This document shows positions 23,131 through 30,769 of a stretch of 32,599 nt of DNA, piece after piece. Source of the DNA: JBBROH01 sp038229595. Lineage in GTDB: Bacteria > Chloroflexota > Chloroflexia > QHBQ01. A program made the position numbers and the translations under genes. Every line of letters begins with the position of its first letter. Position 1 is the first letter of the stretch. The notes beneath the pieces are model-generated. The model worked only from the letters and a program-made list of their open reading frames with translations, did no database searches and had not been told where the DNA came from. The stretch covers positions 1 through 32,599 of the forward strand of contig JBBROH010000019.1 of NCBI GenBank assembly GCA_038229595.1, in the 5' to 3' direction.

Positions 23131-24105
23131 ATGAGCAAAACGAGCGTGCAGTACCCAACGGTGATCAAGGCCCAGCGCAATCGGCTGGGTGAGGCGGCGG
23201 TCAACTGGCTGGTGCTGGGTTCGCTACGGCGAGCCTTCAGCCAGGTGCGGCTCAAGGTGGAGGTGGGAGCCGAGGCACCGCGCCCGCAGGCCCGCCTGGA
23301 TCGCCCGGCTATCTTTTACCTCAACCACTCGTCCTGGTGGGATGGCTATGTCACTTACCTGCTCGCTCGTCACCTGTTCAAGGCCGATGCCTACCTGATG
23401 ATGGACGTGCGCCAGTTGCGTAAATACTTCTTCTTCACCTGGGCAGGAGCCTTCTCGGTTGACCGCCAGAGTAGCCGCAGCGCAGTGGAGAGCCTCAACT
23501 ACATCAGCAATCTGCTGCGGGAGCGACGCTGGCGCAGCCTATGGCTGTTCCCCCAGGGCGAGATCCAGACTAGCAGCCGCCGCCCACTTGACTTCTTCGG
23601 CGGCCACGCTGCTGTTGCCCGCAAGCTGCCAGCCTGCTACCTCTACCCGGTAGCAGTACGCTACGAGTTCGCAACCAGCCAGTTCCCAGAGATTTTTCTG
23701 CGGATCGGCCCTGGGCAAGCGGTGCAGGGCCGTGCGCTGAACGCCAAAGCCTTGACCAACGACACCCGCCTGCGCCTTGAGCAGCAGCTAGCGCAGATGA
23801 ACGCCGAGCTAAACGCGGGTCGCTATAGTTCGCCAGCAGCAGAGGCAGATAACTTCCCTGGCTACCGCACGATCCTGCGCGGCAAGGGATCGGCCAACAG
23901 CCGCTTCGAAAAGATATTCGCGCCCCTACTACCAAAGCAGGGTCAGTCGCCTGACTTAACCCACACTCTTGCACCTCGCAAGTTCGTGGGCCTGCAACCT
24001 GCCAGTCTGTTGGCTGCATCTAGCTGCTACGACCGTGCTGTGGTACGCCCGGCGGGTCTCGAACCCACGACATTCCGCTTAGAAGGCGGACGCTCTATCC
24101 CCTGA
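23131..24105 (+). CDS. plsC: PlsC-type 1-acylglycerol-3-phosphate acyltransferase
   Basis: Membrane-associated acyltransferase of phospholipid synthesis, 324 aa as read. The HX4D catalytic motif is NHSSWWDG, followed by the AGAFSVDRQS block and LFPQGEIQ block of the family. The recognisable domain ends near GSANSRFEKIF (about residue 267). The remaining 50 or so residues look like read-through of non-coding DNA; the last 22 codons are antisense to a tRNA gene, and the stop lies inside it. ATG 23131 has no close ribosome-binding site; AAGGAG at 23108-23113 instead serves a six-codon frame that ends on this ATG. It follows the cyclase paralogues by 39 nt. The substrate is assigned from the family. 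Confidence 0.85.
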   Translation: MSKTSVQYPTVIKAQRNRLGEAAVNWLVLGSLRRAFSQVRLKVEVGAEAPRPQARLDRPAIFYLNHSSWWDGYVTYLLARHLFKADAYLMMDVRQLRKYFFFTWAGAFSVDRQSSRSAVESLNYISNLLRERRWRSLWLFPQGEIQTSSRRPLDFFGGHAAVARKLPACYLYPVAVRYEFATSQFPEIFLRIGPGQAVQGRALNAKALTNDTRLRLEQQLAQMNAELNAGRYSSPAAEADNFPGYRTILRGKGSANSRFEKIFAPLLPKQGQSPDLTHTLAPRKFVGLQPASLLAASSCYDRAVVRPAGLEPTTFRLEGGRSIP

Positions 24106-24116
24106 GCTACGGGCGC
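24041..24116 (-). tRNA. tRNA-Arg (anticodon TCT, reads AGA/AGG)
   Basis: Full cloverleaf on the minus strand, 76 nt including an encoded CCA. Acceptor stem GCGCCCG (24116-24110) pairs with CGGGCGT (24051-24045), the first pair being G-T; D-stem GCTC/GAGC; anticodon stem TCCGC/GCGGA around loop CTTCTAA; 5-nt variable loop; T-stem GTGGG/CCCGC around TTCGAGA; discriminator A then CCA. It is transcribed toward the acyltransferase gene, which reads through it in antisense. Confidence 0.96.
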
Positions 24117-24128
24117 GTATGCAAGCTG

Positions 24129-24157
24129 ATTATAGCAAGGGGACGCGCCGCTGTCAA
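24129..24157 (-). promoter_or_regulatory. Consensus promoter of tRNA-Arg
   Basis: On the minus strand: TTGACA (24157-24152), exactly 17-bp spacer, TATAAT (24134-24129) preceded by TGC. The tRNA 5' end is 12 nt beyond the -10 box. Confidence 0.92.
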
Positions 24158-24174
24158 GGCGATATGCCAACCGC

Positions 24175-24882
24175 CTACGACTCTGGGGCGAGGGTAGCGC
24201 GTTCGCTGTAGGCAATGTCGGCCAGGTCGCTGCCCGTTTCGCTCGGCCCTTGCTCACCCTGCTTCTCTCGCCAGCGGTGCGCCCACTCGATCAGCGCATC
24301 TAGCTGCTCCTGGTTGGGTGCAACCTGGGCGCGGCCCTGCTTAGCCAGGTGCAGAGCCGCACTGGGGGTGTAGCCCATGCTGACTAGCACGCAGCAGAGT
24401 AGCAGTGCGCTGCGGCCAATACCGTACTGGCAGTGGATGTAGACCTTCGCATCCTGCGCCAGTTGCTCGTTGATCCAGGCCACGCCATCGTCCAGCATCG
24501 TCTGTGAGACGGCGTGTGCGTCCTGGGTGGGCAGGTGGAGCAAGGTAATACCATGTTCGCGTAGGGTATGCTCGTCGTCCCGATCCTCCACCCGCACATC
24601 TACTACGTGGGTGATGCCCAGGTCTTTCGCCAGATGCTCGGCGGCCTCGGTGGGGAACTTGCCGCCCATCGCCAATTGTGGGGTAATCCAATTAAAATTA
24701 AGGTGCGTCCTGCTGTTCTTGCCCATGCGCTCAGCTAGCATGATAGATAGTCTCCTGTAAACCATGTGTGGCAGATCGGCAAGCAGGCTGCGCTTGCGGA
24801 TCGGCTTGAGATCGTCGTCGGTTAGCCTGCTTGTGGACGGCGGTTGCGGCTCGGTCAGGCTGTTTGGCTGTTTGCTGCTCAA
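24175..24882 (-). CDS. Tyrosine/dual-specificity phosphatase
   Basis: Protein of about 235 aa with the Cys-x5-Arg phosphatase signature in IHCQYGIGRSALL (Cys151, Arg157), a plausible general acid Asp in LPTQDAH, and the helix after the loop typical of small dual-specificity phosphatases (MGYTPSAALHLAKQGR). The first 50 residues are polar and poorly conserved. TTG 24882 is preferred because GGAG lies 6 nt upstream; TTG 24894 and an internal ATG at 24741 with AGGAG 10 nt ahead are alternatives. The gene has an extended -10 box and is divergent from a glycosyltransferase. Substrate (protein or lipid phosphate) unknown. Confidence 0.85.
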   Translation of the reverse strand: MSSKQPNSLTEPQPPSTSRLTDDDLKPIRKRSLLADLPHMVYRRLSIMLAERMGKNSRTHLNFNWITPQLAMGGKFPTEAAEHLAKDLGITHVVDVRVEDRDDEHTLREHGITLLHLPTQDAHAVSQTMLDDGVAWINEQLAQDAKVYIHCQYGIGRSALLLCCVLVSMGYTPSAALHLAKQGRAQVAPNQEQLDALIEWAHRWREKQGEQGPSETGSDLADIAYSERATLAPES

Positions 24883-24928
24883 TGTTTGCTCCAAAAGCGC
24901 GGGTCTTGGTCTACGCTGCTTTGCATAA

Positions 24929-24937
24929 ATTATACCA
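24929..24937 (-). promoter_or_regulatory. Extended -10 promoter for the phosphatase gene
   Basis: TGGTATAAT on the minus strand (24937-24929). No clear -35. Its -10 lies 20 bp from the -10 of the divergent glycosyltransferase promoter. Confidence 0.6.
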
Positions 24938-24951
24938 CATTGATCGTCCCA

Positions 24952-24960
24952 TGCTATAAT
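24952..24960 (+). promoter_or_regulatory. Extended -10 promoter for the glycosyltransferase gene (leaderless)
   Basis: TGCTATAAT ends at 24960, only 6 nt before the ATG at 24967, so transcription should begin on or within a base or two of the start codon. Confidence 0.7.
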
Positions 24961-24966
24961 GGCGGC

Positions 24967-26091
24967 ATGAAAATCGGCATTGACGCAAGCAGGCTAGCGG
25001 TGGGCCAGCGCACTGGCACAGAGAACTACGCCTACCAGATAGTGCGCGCCCTGGCTGCCCTCGACCAGCACAACCGCTACACTCTCTACTTCAACCAGCC
25101 GCCGGTGGGGGCCGAAGCACTGCTGGCCGCTCTGCCCAGCCGCTGGCGCACGCGCAACCTGCCTGCCCGCCGCCTCTGGACGCACCTGCGCCTTAGCCGC
25201 GAGATGGCGAGGGCGGCACCCCGCGTCCTGTTCGTCCCCGCCCACGTCGTACCAGCGATCCACCCGCGCACAGTTGTTACCCTGCACGACCTCGGCTACC
25301 TCCGCTACCCCGAAGCGCACAGCCGCCTCAGCCGCTACTACCTGCGCCTCAGCACAATCTGGAGCGCAAGGGCTGCTCGCCAGATTATCGCCGTCTCAGC
25401 GGCCACTGCACGTGATGTGGTGCAGCACAGCGGCGTGCCAGCGGCAAAGGTGCGGGTGGTCTATCACGGCTACGATGACGCACGTTTCGTGCCAGTTGTG
25501 GACGGGGCCGCTATTGCCGCTGCCAAAGTGCGCCTGGGGCTGCAAGCTGCGGAGAACTACGTCCTCTACGTTGGCACGATCCAGCCACGCAAGAACCTGA
25601 CCCGCCTGGTAGAGGCGTTCGCTGCTAGCGGTTGCGCGGGTGACTATCGGCTGGTGCTGGGCGGCAAGCGTGGCTGGTTGAGCGACGAAATCTACGCTAC
25701 TGCCAACCGCCTCGGCCTGCAAAACCGCGTGCTTTTCCCCGGCTACCTCAGCGACGACGACCTACCCGCCCTCTACAGCGGCGCGACCCTGTTTGCCTTC
25801 CCCAGCCTCTACGAAGGCTTTGGCTTGCCGGTGCTAGAGGCGATGGCCGCTGGCACCCCCGTGCTGGCCGCCAATGCCAGTAGCCTACCAGAGATCGTTG
25901 GCGACGCAGCAGTGCAGTGCGACCCCCTGGATACCGCCAGCATCGCCGCCGCCCTGCACTGGGCTTTGAGCGACGCTAACCTGCGCGCCTCATTGCGGCA
26001 GCGGGGCTTGCAGCAAGCGCAGCAGTTTAGCTGGCGGCGGTGCGCCACCGAGACGCTGGCGGTATTGGAGGAGGTGGGTTCGGGGCGATGA
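24967..26091 (+). CDS. GT4 family glycosyltransferase
   Basis: Cytosolic GT-B fold retaining glycosyltransferase, 374 aa. The N-terminal Rossmann start is MKIGIDASRLAVGQRTGTENYAYQ, with the Gly-rich acceptor loop. The C-terminal half has VGTIQPRKNLTRLVEAFA, then the nucleotide-sugar E-x7-E motif YEGFGLPVLEAMAAGTPV and SSLPEIVGDAA. ATG 24967 is chosen because it begins exactly at the conserved fold and directly follows a -10 box, which excludes upstream starts and implies a leaderless mRNA. The sugar and acceptor are not evident; nearby envelope genes (UppP, alpha-mannosidase) fit a role in surface glycan or lipid glycosylation. Confidence 0.93.
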   Translation: MKIGIDASRLAVGQRTGTENYAYQIVRALAALDQHNRYTLYFNQPPVGAEALLAALPSRWRTRNLPARRLWTHLRLSREMARAAPRVLFVPAHVVPAIHPRTVVTLHDLGYLRYPEAHSRLSRYYLRLSTIWSARAARQIIAVSAATARDVVQHSGVPAAKVRVVYHGYDDARFVPVVDGAAIAAAKVRLGLQAAENYVLYVGTIQPRKNLTRLVEAFAASGCAGDYRLVLGGKRGWLSDEIYATANRLGLQNRVLFPGYLSDDDLPALYSGATLFAFPSLYEGFGLPVLEAMAAGTPVLAANASSLPEIVGDAAVQCDPLDTASIAAALHWALSDANLRASLRQRGLQQAQQFSWRRCATETLAVLEEVGSGR

Positions 26092-26132
26092 TGAAGGTTG
26101 AAGGGCGCGAGTTGGCCTAGCCCCGCTACCGC

Positions 26133-26624
26133 TCAGAAGATGCGCCACTCGTCGGGTAGGGTGTAATGGTAGAGTTGCTGGATGGGCCGACCGTCGCGGC
26201 GGATGCGGCTACGGTCGGCCCGTTGCACCGGGGCATAGCTGTTCTGCACCTGGGTGATCCGCTTGTCGCGTAGGTTGAAGATCACCAGGCCCGCCTCCAC
26301 TGGGCTGAGGCTGGTGTCGTGGGTAAAGTCATCCAGCACGCGGAAAGGGGGTATCTCCTGTTCACGCTTCTCAAGCTGGGCCAGGCGGATGCCCGCCGTG
26401 ATGTTGGCGGGCTGCTCTGGCGTGTTGCGCTCGGCAAAGCGGGCCAGCGCGTCGCCCACATAGCTGGCGAGACGGTCGTCGTAGGGGGTGGCTGCGGTCA
26501 GCAGGTCGCTGGCAGTGGAGGGTGCGCTGACGCAGGCGGCTACCAGTGCCTTCAGCACGCTACAAGGGGCGACGAAGCTGGTGATGCCGCCGGGATCCAC
26601 GATAGTATAACGCATTGCATCCAT
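26133..26624 (-). CDS. Hypothetical protein overlapping the ArsC-like gene
   Basis: I do not recognise this 163-aa protein. It has no signal peptide. The N-terminus has a mixed hydrophobic stretch (ITSFVAPCSVLKALVAACV), and the rest is soluble, with a basic Arg-rich section (RADRSRIRRDGRP) before a C-terminal LYHYTLPDEWRIF. ATG 26624 has GTGAGG about 8 nt upstream; an internal ATG at 26615 is possible. It overlaps the upstream ArsC-like gene by 73 bp in another frame, so it is translated from the same mRNA, perhaps by coupling. Confidence 0.65.
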   Translation of the reverse strand: MDAMRYTIVDPGGITSFVAPCSVLKALVAACVSAPSTASDLLTAATPYDDRLASYVGDALARFAERNTPEQPANITAGIRLAQLEKREQEIPPFRVLDDFTHDTSLSPVEAGLVIFNLRDKRITQVQNSYAPVQRADRSRIRRDGRPIQQLYHYTLPDEWRIF

Positions 26625-26986
26625 CTCTTTAACCTCACCAGAGCCTCAATCCCCGCCCGGTCGAAGCCGACCACCACTCGCTCGCCACGCTTGACTAGCG
26701 GGCGGCGCAGGAGGGTTGGCTCTGCCACCATCAGGGCGATCAGTTCGTCTTCGCTGAGAACGCGCTGATCCAGGCTCATCTCCTTGTATTTAGTCGCCCG
26801 CGTGCTGAGTACGTCGTGGGCGGTCAGGCCAACCCCGTGCAGCAGGGCGCGCAACTCGTCTGCGCCAAAGCGATCCTTGAAGTAATCGCGCCGCTGGAAG
26901 CTGACGCGCTCATCCTTCAGCAGGCTCTCTGCCTTCTTGCAACTGGTACAAGAGGAGTACAGGTAAAGCTCTACGCTCTCACTCAT
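26552..26986 (-). CDS. ArsC/Spx family thioredoxin-fold protein
   Basis: Small thioredoxin-like protein of the arsenate reductase/Spx family, 144 aa as read. The redox motif CTSC (Cys13, Cys16) is in LYSSCTSCKKAE, followed by RRDYF, the Arg/Lys-rich TRATKYKEM and LLRRPLVKRGERVVVGFD, which carries the family's RP-x-V. The family normally ends near residue 120; here the last 22 or so residues (from MQCVILSW) are the downstream gene read in another frame. AAAGGA lies 9 nt before ATG 26986. CxxC is more like Spx/YffB-type proteins than classical ArsC. Function, redox regulation or arsenate reduction, is unresolved. Confidence 0.85.
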   Translation of the reverse strand: MSESVELYLYSSCTSCKKAESLLKDERVSFQRRDYFKDRFGADELRALLHGVGLTAHDVLSTRATKYKEMSLDQRVLSEDELIALMVAEPTLLRRPLVKRGERVVVGFDRAGIEALVRLKRWMQCVILSWIPAASPASSPLVAC

Positions 26987-27058
26987 CGCTCAAAGTCCTT
27001 TCTATTTTACCCAATCAAGCCGCTGCGATCCAATTTGGTGCGGTTAACAGCCGCGCCT

Positions 27059-29968
27059 CTAATGCTGCTCCAATGCAGTTACCGCCCGCCGCAGCCGCAG
27101 CGTTCTGATCTGGGCTGGGCCGAAGTGGAGGGTGAGAACACCATCGCTAAGGGGCAATGGATCACCAATCGACTCCTCCAATATGTTTGCTGCATAGAAG
27201 TGGCAGTCGCGCCAGAGTGGGGGGAGTGGCAGGCTGACGGTCAGCGGGCGGTCGCGCTTGTTGACCAGCCGCAGGATCACCCCATCCCCATCCTCGGCGG
27301 GCTTGAGGGCCGACCACTCGACCTCGGCGGCCAGGGGCAGCAGGCCAGCAGCAGGCCAGTCGGCTGCTACCCCACTCGCGCCGCCGCTGCTGGTGTAAGC
27401 CAGTGAGGGATTGTGGCAGGCGGCCACTCGCCCCCACAGGGCCGCCTGCGCGAGCGGCTGCGGGACGAGCAGGAGGCTGTAGCTGAAGTGGTGGGTGCCG
27501 ATCATCTGCGCCGCCGGGGTAACAAGCTCTGGCCCCGCCGCCGAGGGCCGCGTCTCAAGGTCGCTGCGGGACAGGTGGCCGACGGCCCGCAGGAGCGTGA
27601 GGTGGAGAGTGCTACCCCCTGTCGTTGCGCTCGCCTCCACCTCGCGCAGACCCTGGGGGATCAGCAAGAGGCTGGCCCGTGCGTCGCTGAGGGCAGCGAA
27701 GGCGTTGACCGGGCGGGTAGGCTGCGGCAACTCGACCCAGGTGATGTCGCCCGCCTCCGGGTCGCGGTAGGGGCGGCTTACTAGCTCGAAGTGGCCGTCA
27801 GAGTGGACTACATCGCTCTTGATCGGGGTGTGGAAGCTGACACGTAGGCGGTGGTCACGAGCGCGGTTGTGGATCGTGGTCTCAAAATCGATCCGTTCGC
27901 TGCCCGCATAGAGGCGCACCCGGCTCTCGATCCTGAGACTAATCCGCTTCTTGCTACGGCTGCTACGCTCCTCGCTCAAGCTCGCTGGCACGGCGTAGCG
28001 GTCGATCAGCTTCCACTCGGCGAACAATGGCCCGCTGGCTGTCACTGTTACCCGCACTGGCACGCGCATGAAGCTGAGACGGCTGGCCTGCTGCCGCTGC
28101 GGATGGGCAACCACGCTGTCTAGCGACGGCGGGCAGTAGTTGTAGGTGTCGCCTTTCTCGCCCCCATCGCTGAAGGCGTTAAGCGGGCCATGCTGCCTGC
28201 CATCGCGCTTGTCTAGCAGGTAGAGGAAGCCATCCTTGCCGATAGTCAGGCGGTAGTGCTGGTTCTCCAATCCCTGGGGGCTGGCGAGCAGATCGCTGGT
28301 GGGCGGCCTGCCGCCGTCGCTCAAGCTGTAGCGGCGCACAGCACCACTGCCCACCTCCCGCTGGGGGAAGTAGAGACGATAGTCGTAGCCGAGGGTGACG
28401 TAGCCGCTGACTCGCTTGACCTGCTGGTTGGCTTCAAGGAAGGCGCGGCCTTGAGCGACGGTAGCGGGCATGGTGAAGGCAGGGCTGGGCTGATCGCCGA
28501 GCAACACTGTCACACTGGCGGTATCGGGTGCAGCCAGCCCCCAGTCCACTCGCTGCACGTGGCCGCCCATAGCGACGGTAGTATTGCCCGCCATGCCCAT
28601 GATCATCTTTGCGTAAGCGATTGGCACATTGAAGGAGGTAAGTACCCGCCCCTCCTGTGGCACAAGCTGGCAATGAACTGGTCGCCCCTGCTCGTCGCGC
28701 AGCAAAGGGGCGATTAGCGGCTGGGGGGTAGTCAGGTCTGCCACGCACACCTCCTCCGCTCGTGGGGCCAGCGGGTTGAAGGTGACAATCTGGGCCAGCC
28801 CATCCCCGCTAGCCGCTGGCAGGTAGTGGCTGAGGGCGACCCAGTAGTCGGCGATCAGGGCGGCCATCAACTGCTCGGCACTGGCGAAGCGAGTAGCCAC
28901 GTCTTGCTGCACCTGGTCAACATTGCAGCCAGAGATGCTGTCGTGTGGCTGATTTTGCAGCAGCAGTGTCCAGATGCGCCGATGGGCGGTCGGCTCATGC
29001 GCTTCGCCGAGGAGGGTGAGCCAGGCTGCCAGCGGCTCTACTACGCGCTCCATCAGGTTGGTAGCCCGAAAGTCGCGTACCTTGAACGGAGTGCGCGTAC
29101 TGGCGACGTTGGGCAGGATCGGCGCACGTTGCGGGTGGCGCAACTCGCCAACGTGCAGCGGCAAATCCGCCAACCGCTCGCCCAGTTCGGCCCGTACTGC
29201 GCTCAGGTAATCGGTCAGCAGCCCCGTCTCTACCCGCGCGCCTGCATCGTTGCTGGGCAGCGCGTGGATTGCGGCTGCCAACCCCGGTTGGATGCCCTGG
29301 TGGTCAAAGCCATTGGGCAGCAAGGCGATGCTACTGGCTTGCCAGGGCTGCAACGAGGCGGCGATCTGCTCAACCCGGTGGCGCAAACCCTCAGCATCTA
29401 GTGGCAACTGCTGACCTATGCCATAGCTCTCCACCAGGTAGCTAGCCAAGACGCGACTACCATCGGGCGATTGCCACCAGAACTCGGTGCTAGCTAGCTG
29501 CGGCGGCACCCCGCGCCAGACTACTGCGGTGTCGATCCCGGCACTCCGCAGCAGTTGCGGCATTTGCCCCACGTGGCCGAACATATCAGGCAGGTAGCCG
29601 ACCAGCAGCGGCGCACCCCATCGGCGCGCATCCTGCAAGCCACGCAGCAGGTTGCGGATCAGGCTCTCTTGCGAGACCAGGAACTCATCGGCTAGCACAT
29701 ACCAGGGGCCAACGCTGACCCGTCCCGCCCGCGTCAGGGCTAGCAGCCGTTCGCGCATGGCAGGGCGCAGATCGAGGTAGTCGTCGAGGAGCGCAGTGTG
29801 ACCATCGAGCAAGAAGCCAGGGTGCTGCGGCTCCTGCTCCAACGTCTGGATCAACGTGTCAAGGGCGCGCACCAATTGCCAGCGGAATTGCTCAAAAGGG
29901 GTGTGCCACTCCCGATCCCAGTGGGTGTGGGGTACTACGATGATGCGCTTGATCGTTGGCTTGCCCAT
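27059..29968 (-). CDS. GH38 alpha-mannosidase
   Basis: Glycoside hydrolase family 38 enzyme, 969 aa, cleaving alpha-mannosides with retention. The N-terminal catalytic domain starts IIVVPHTHWDREWHTPF with zinc ligands His16 and Asp18; the nucleophile Asp128 is in GYLPDMFGHVGQMPQLL, and another zinc His in NQPHDSISGCNVDQVQQD. The central and C-terminal beta domains complete the usual length. There is no signal peptide, so it is probably cytosolic. AAAGGAGA lies 6 nt upstream of ATG. It follows the TPR gene by 12 nt on the minus strand and is likely its operon partner. The donor may be a mannosylated metabolite, glycolipid or imported oligosaccharide; the sequence does not decide. Confidence 0.93.
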   Translation of the reverse strand: MGKPTIKRIIVVPHTHWDREWHTPFEQFRWQLVRALDTLIQTLEQEPQHPGFLLDGHTALLDDYLDLRPAMRERLLALTRAGRVSVGPWYVLADEFLVSQESLIRNLLRGLQDARRWGAPLLVGYLPDMFGHVGQMPQLLRSAGIDTAVVWRGVPPQLASTEFWWQSPDGSRVLASYLVESYGIGQQLPLDAEGLRHRVEQIAASLQPWQASSIALLPNGFDHQGIQPGLAAAIHALPSNDAGARVETGLLTDYLSAVRAELGERLADLPLHVGELRHPQRAPILPNVASTRTPFKVRDFRATNLMERVVEPLAAWLTLLGEAHEPTAHRRIWTLLLQNQPHDSISGCNVDQVQQDVATRFASAEQLMAALIADYWVALSHYLPAASGDGLAQIVTFNPLAPRAEEVCVADLTTPQPLIAPLLRDEQGRPVHCQLVPQEGRVLTSFNVPIAYAKMIMGMAGNTTVAMGGHVQRVDWGLAAPDTASVTVLLGDQPSPAFTMPATVAQGRAFLEANQQVKRVSGYVTLGYDYRLYFPQREVGSGAVRRYSLSDGGRPPTSDLLASPQGLENQHYRLTIGKDGFLYLLDKRDGRQHGPLNAFSDGGEKGDTYNYCPPSLDSVVAHPQRQQASRLSFMRVPVRVTVTASGPLFAEWKLIDRYAVPASLSEERSSRSKKRISLRIESRVRLYAGSERIDFETTIHNRARDHRLRVSFHTPIKSDVVHSDGHFELVSRPYRDPEAGDITWVELPQPTRPVNAFAALSDARASLLLIPQGLREVEASATTGGSTLHLTLLRAVGHLSRSDLETRPSAAGPELVTPAAQMIGTHHFSYSLLLVPQPLAQAALWGRVAACHNPSLAYTSSGGASGVAADWPAAGLLPLAAEVEWSALKPAEDGDGVILRLVNKRDRPLTVSLPLPPLWRDCHFYAANILEESIGDPLPLSDGVLTLHFGPAQIRTLRLRRAVTALEQH

Positions 29969-29980
29969 GGTGGTTCTCCT

Positions 29981-30649
29981 TTAACGTAGCCGTGCAACAA
30001 ATGCCTGCCAGTCGGCAGCAGCACAGGCGGCAAAGTCGCTGCTGCCCTGCAAGTAGGCAGACACGAAGCCGGGCTGGATCAGCGATGCCATCCGCAACCA
30101 CTCTTGCGCGTCGGCACAATCACTGCGCTGGGCAGCCTCGGCAGCCAGCACGGTGCAGGCGCGGGCGTAGGTAGGGGCGTAGATGGTGTCGGCAACCTCA
30201 AGGGCCAGTTGCTCGGCAAGGGGGCGGCTGGCACGCAGGAAGGCGGCAAAGGCGTTGATCGCGGCTGCTTCCGCACCTGCCTCCACCTGGGCTAGCCCCC
30301 GGTTGAACTGGGCCTGCGCGTTGTCCGGCTCCAGCGCAAGCACCTGCGCGTAGTCGGCCAGAGCCTCGGCGGTGCGCTCTAGCTGACGGTAGGCAAAGCC
30401 ACGGTTGTTGTAGGCGAGGGCGTAATCGGGCGCGAGGCGGATTGCCCGGTTGAAGTCGCTCAAGGCTGCGGCTGGCTGCCCCGCTTGCGCGTAGGCTGTC
30501 CCCCGGTTGTTGAAGCCCGCTGGCACAGTTGGCGCGAGGCGGATCGCTGCGCTAAAGGCCGCTATCGCCTCCGCAAAGCGGCCCGCTTGCAGGTAGGCAG
30601 CCCCCTGCACAGTGTAATCCTCTAGCTCCAACTCCTCCGCCTCGGCCAT
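29981..30649 (-). CDS. TPR repeat protein
   Basis: Cytosolic protein of 222 aa made of about four tetratricopeptide repeats (AAYLQAGRFAEAIAAFSAAIRLAP, then GTAYAQAGQPAAALSDFNRAIRLAP, GFAYRQLERTAEALADYAQVLALEP and GLAQVEAGAEAA...), followed by a helical C-terminal part with several cysteines. ATG at 30649 is set by GGGAGGGG 5-6 nt upstream on the minus strand. An extended -10 lies 20-28 nt before the start. It is the first gene of the unit with the GH38 mannosidase. It should be a protein-binding scaffold; partner unknown. Confidence 0.88.
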   Translation of the reverse strand: MAEAEELELEDYTVQGAAYLQAGRFAEAIAAFSAAIRLAPTVPAGFNNRGTAYAQAGQPAAALSDFNRAIRLAPDYALAYNNRGFAYRQLERTAEALADYAQVLALEPDNAQAQFNRGLAQVEAGAEAAAINAFAAFLRASRPLAEQLALEVADTIYAPTYARACTVLAAEAAQRSDCADAQEWLRMASLIQPGFVSAYLQGSSDFAACAAADWQAFVARLR

Positions 30650-30668
30650 CGTTGCCCCTCCCAGCCCT

Positions 30669-30677
30669 ATTATACCA
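30669..30677 (-). promoter_or_regulatory. Extended -10 promoter for the TPR-mannosidase operon
   Basis: TGGTATAAT on the minus strand (30677-30669), 19 bp from the -10 of the divergent uppP promoter. The leader would be about 13 nt, just long enough for the ribosome-binding site. Confidence 0.65.
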
Positions 30678-30690
30678 TCTGCCAGCCGTG

Positions 30691-30699
30691 TGTTATAAT
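30691..30699 (+). promoter_or_regulatory. Extended -10 promoter for uppP
   Basis: TGTTATAAT (30691-30699), about 70 nt before the uppP start. No clear -35. Confidence 0.65.
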
Positions 30700-30769
30700 A
30701 AGCACATACCAACAGGTTGTGCTGAGTTGCAGCTCAACAGCACGCCAGATTAGACAAGGAGAATGTGTT

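Noticed and set aside
24027..24257. Minus-strand frame giving a peptide with APVAQGIERPPSKRNVVGSRPAG
   Set aside because: This is the sense translation of the tRNA-Arg gene, a well-known spurious protein.
26816..27406. Plus-strand frame of 196 codons across the ArsC-like and mannosidase ends
   Set aside because: Overlaps two real genes on the other strand and has a composition typical of antisense frames.
28826..29401. Plus-strand frame of 191 codons opposite the mannosidase
   Set aside because: Antisense to conserved GH38 catalytic sequence; no supporting signal.
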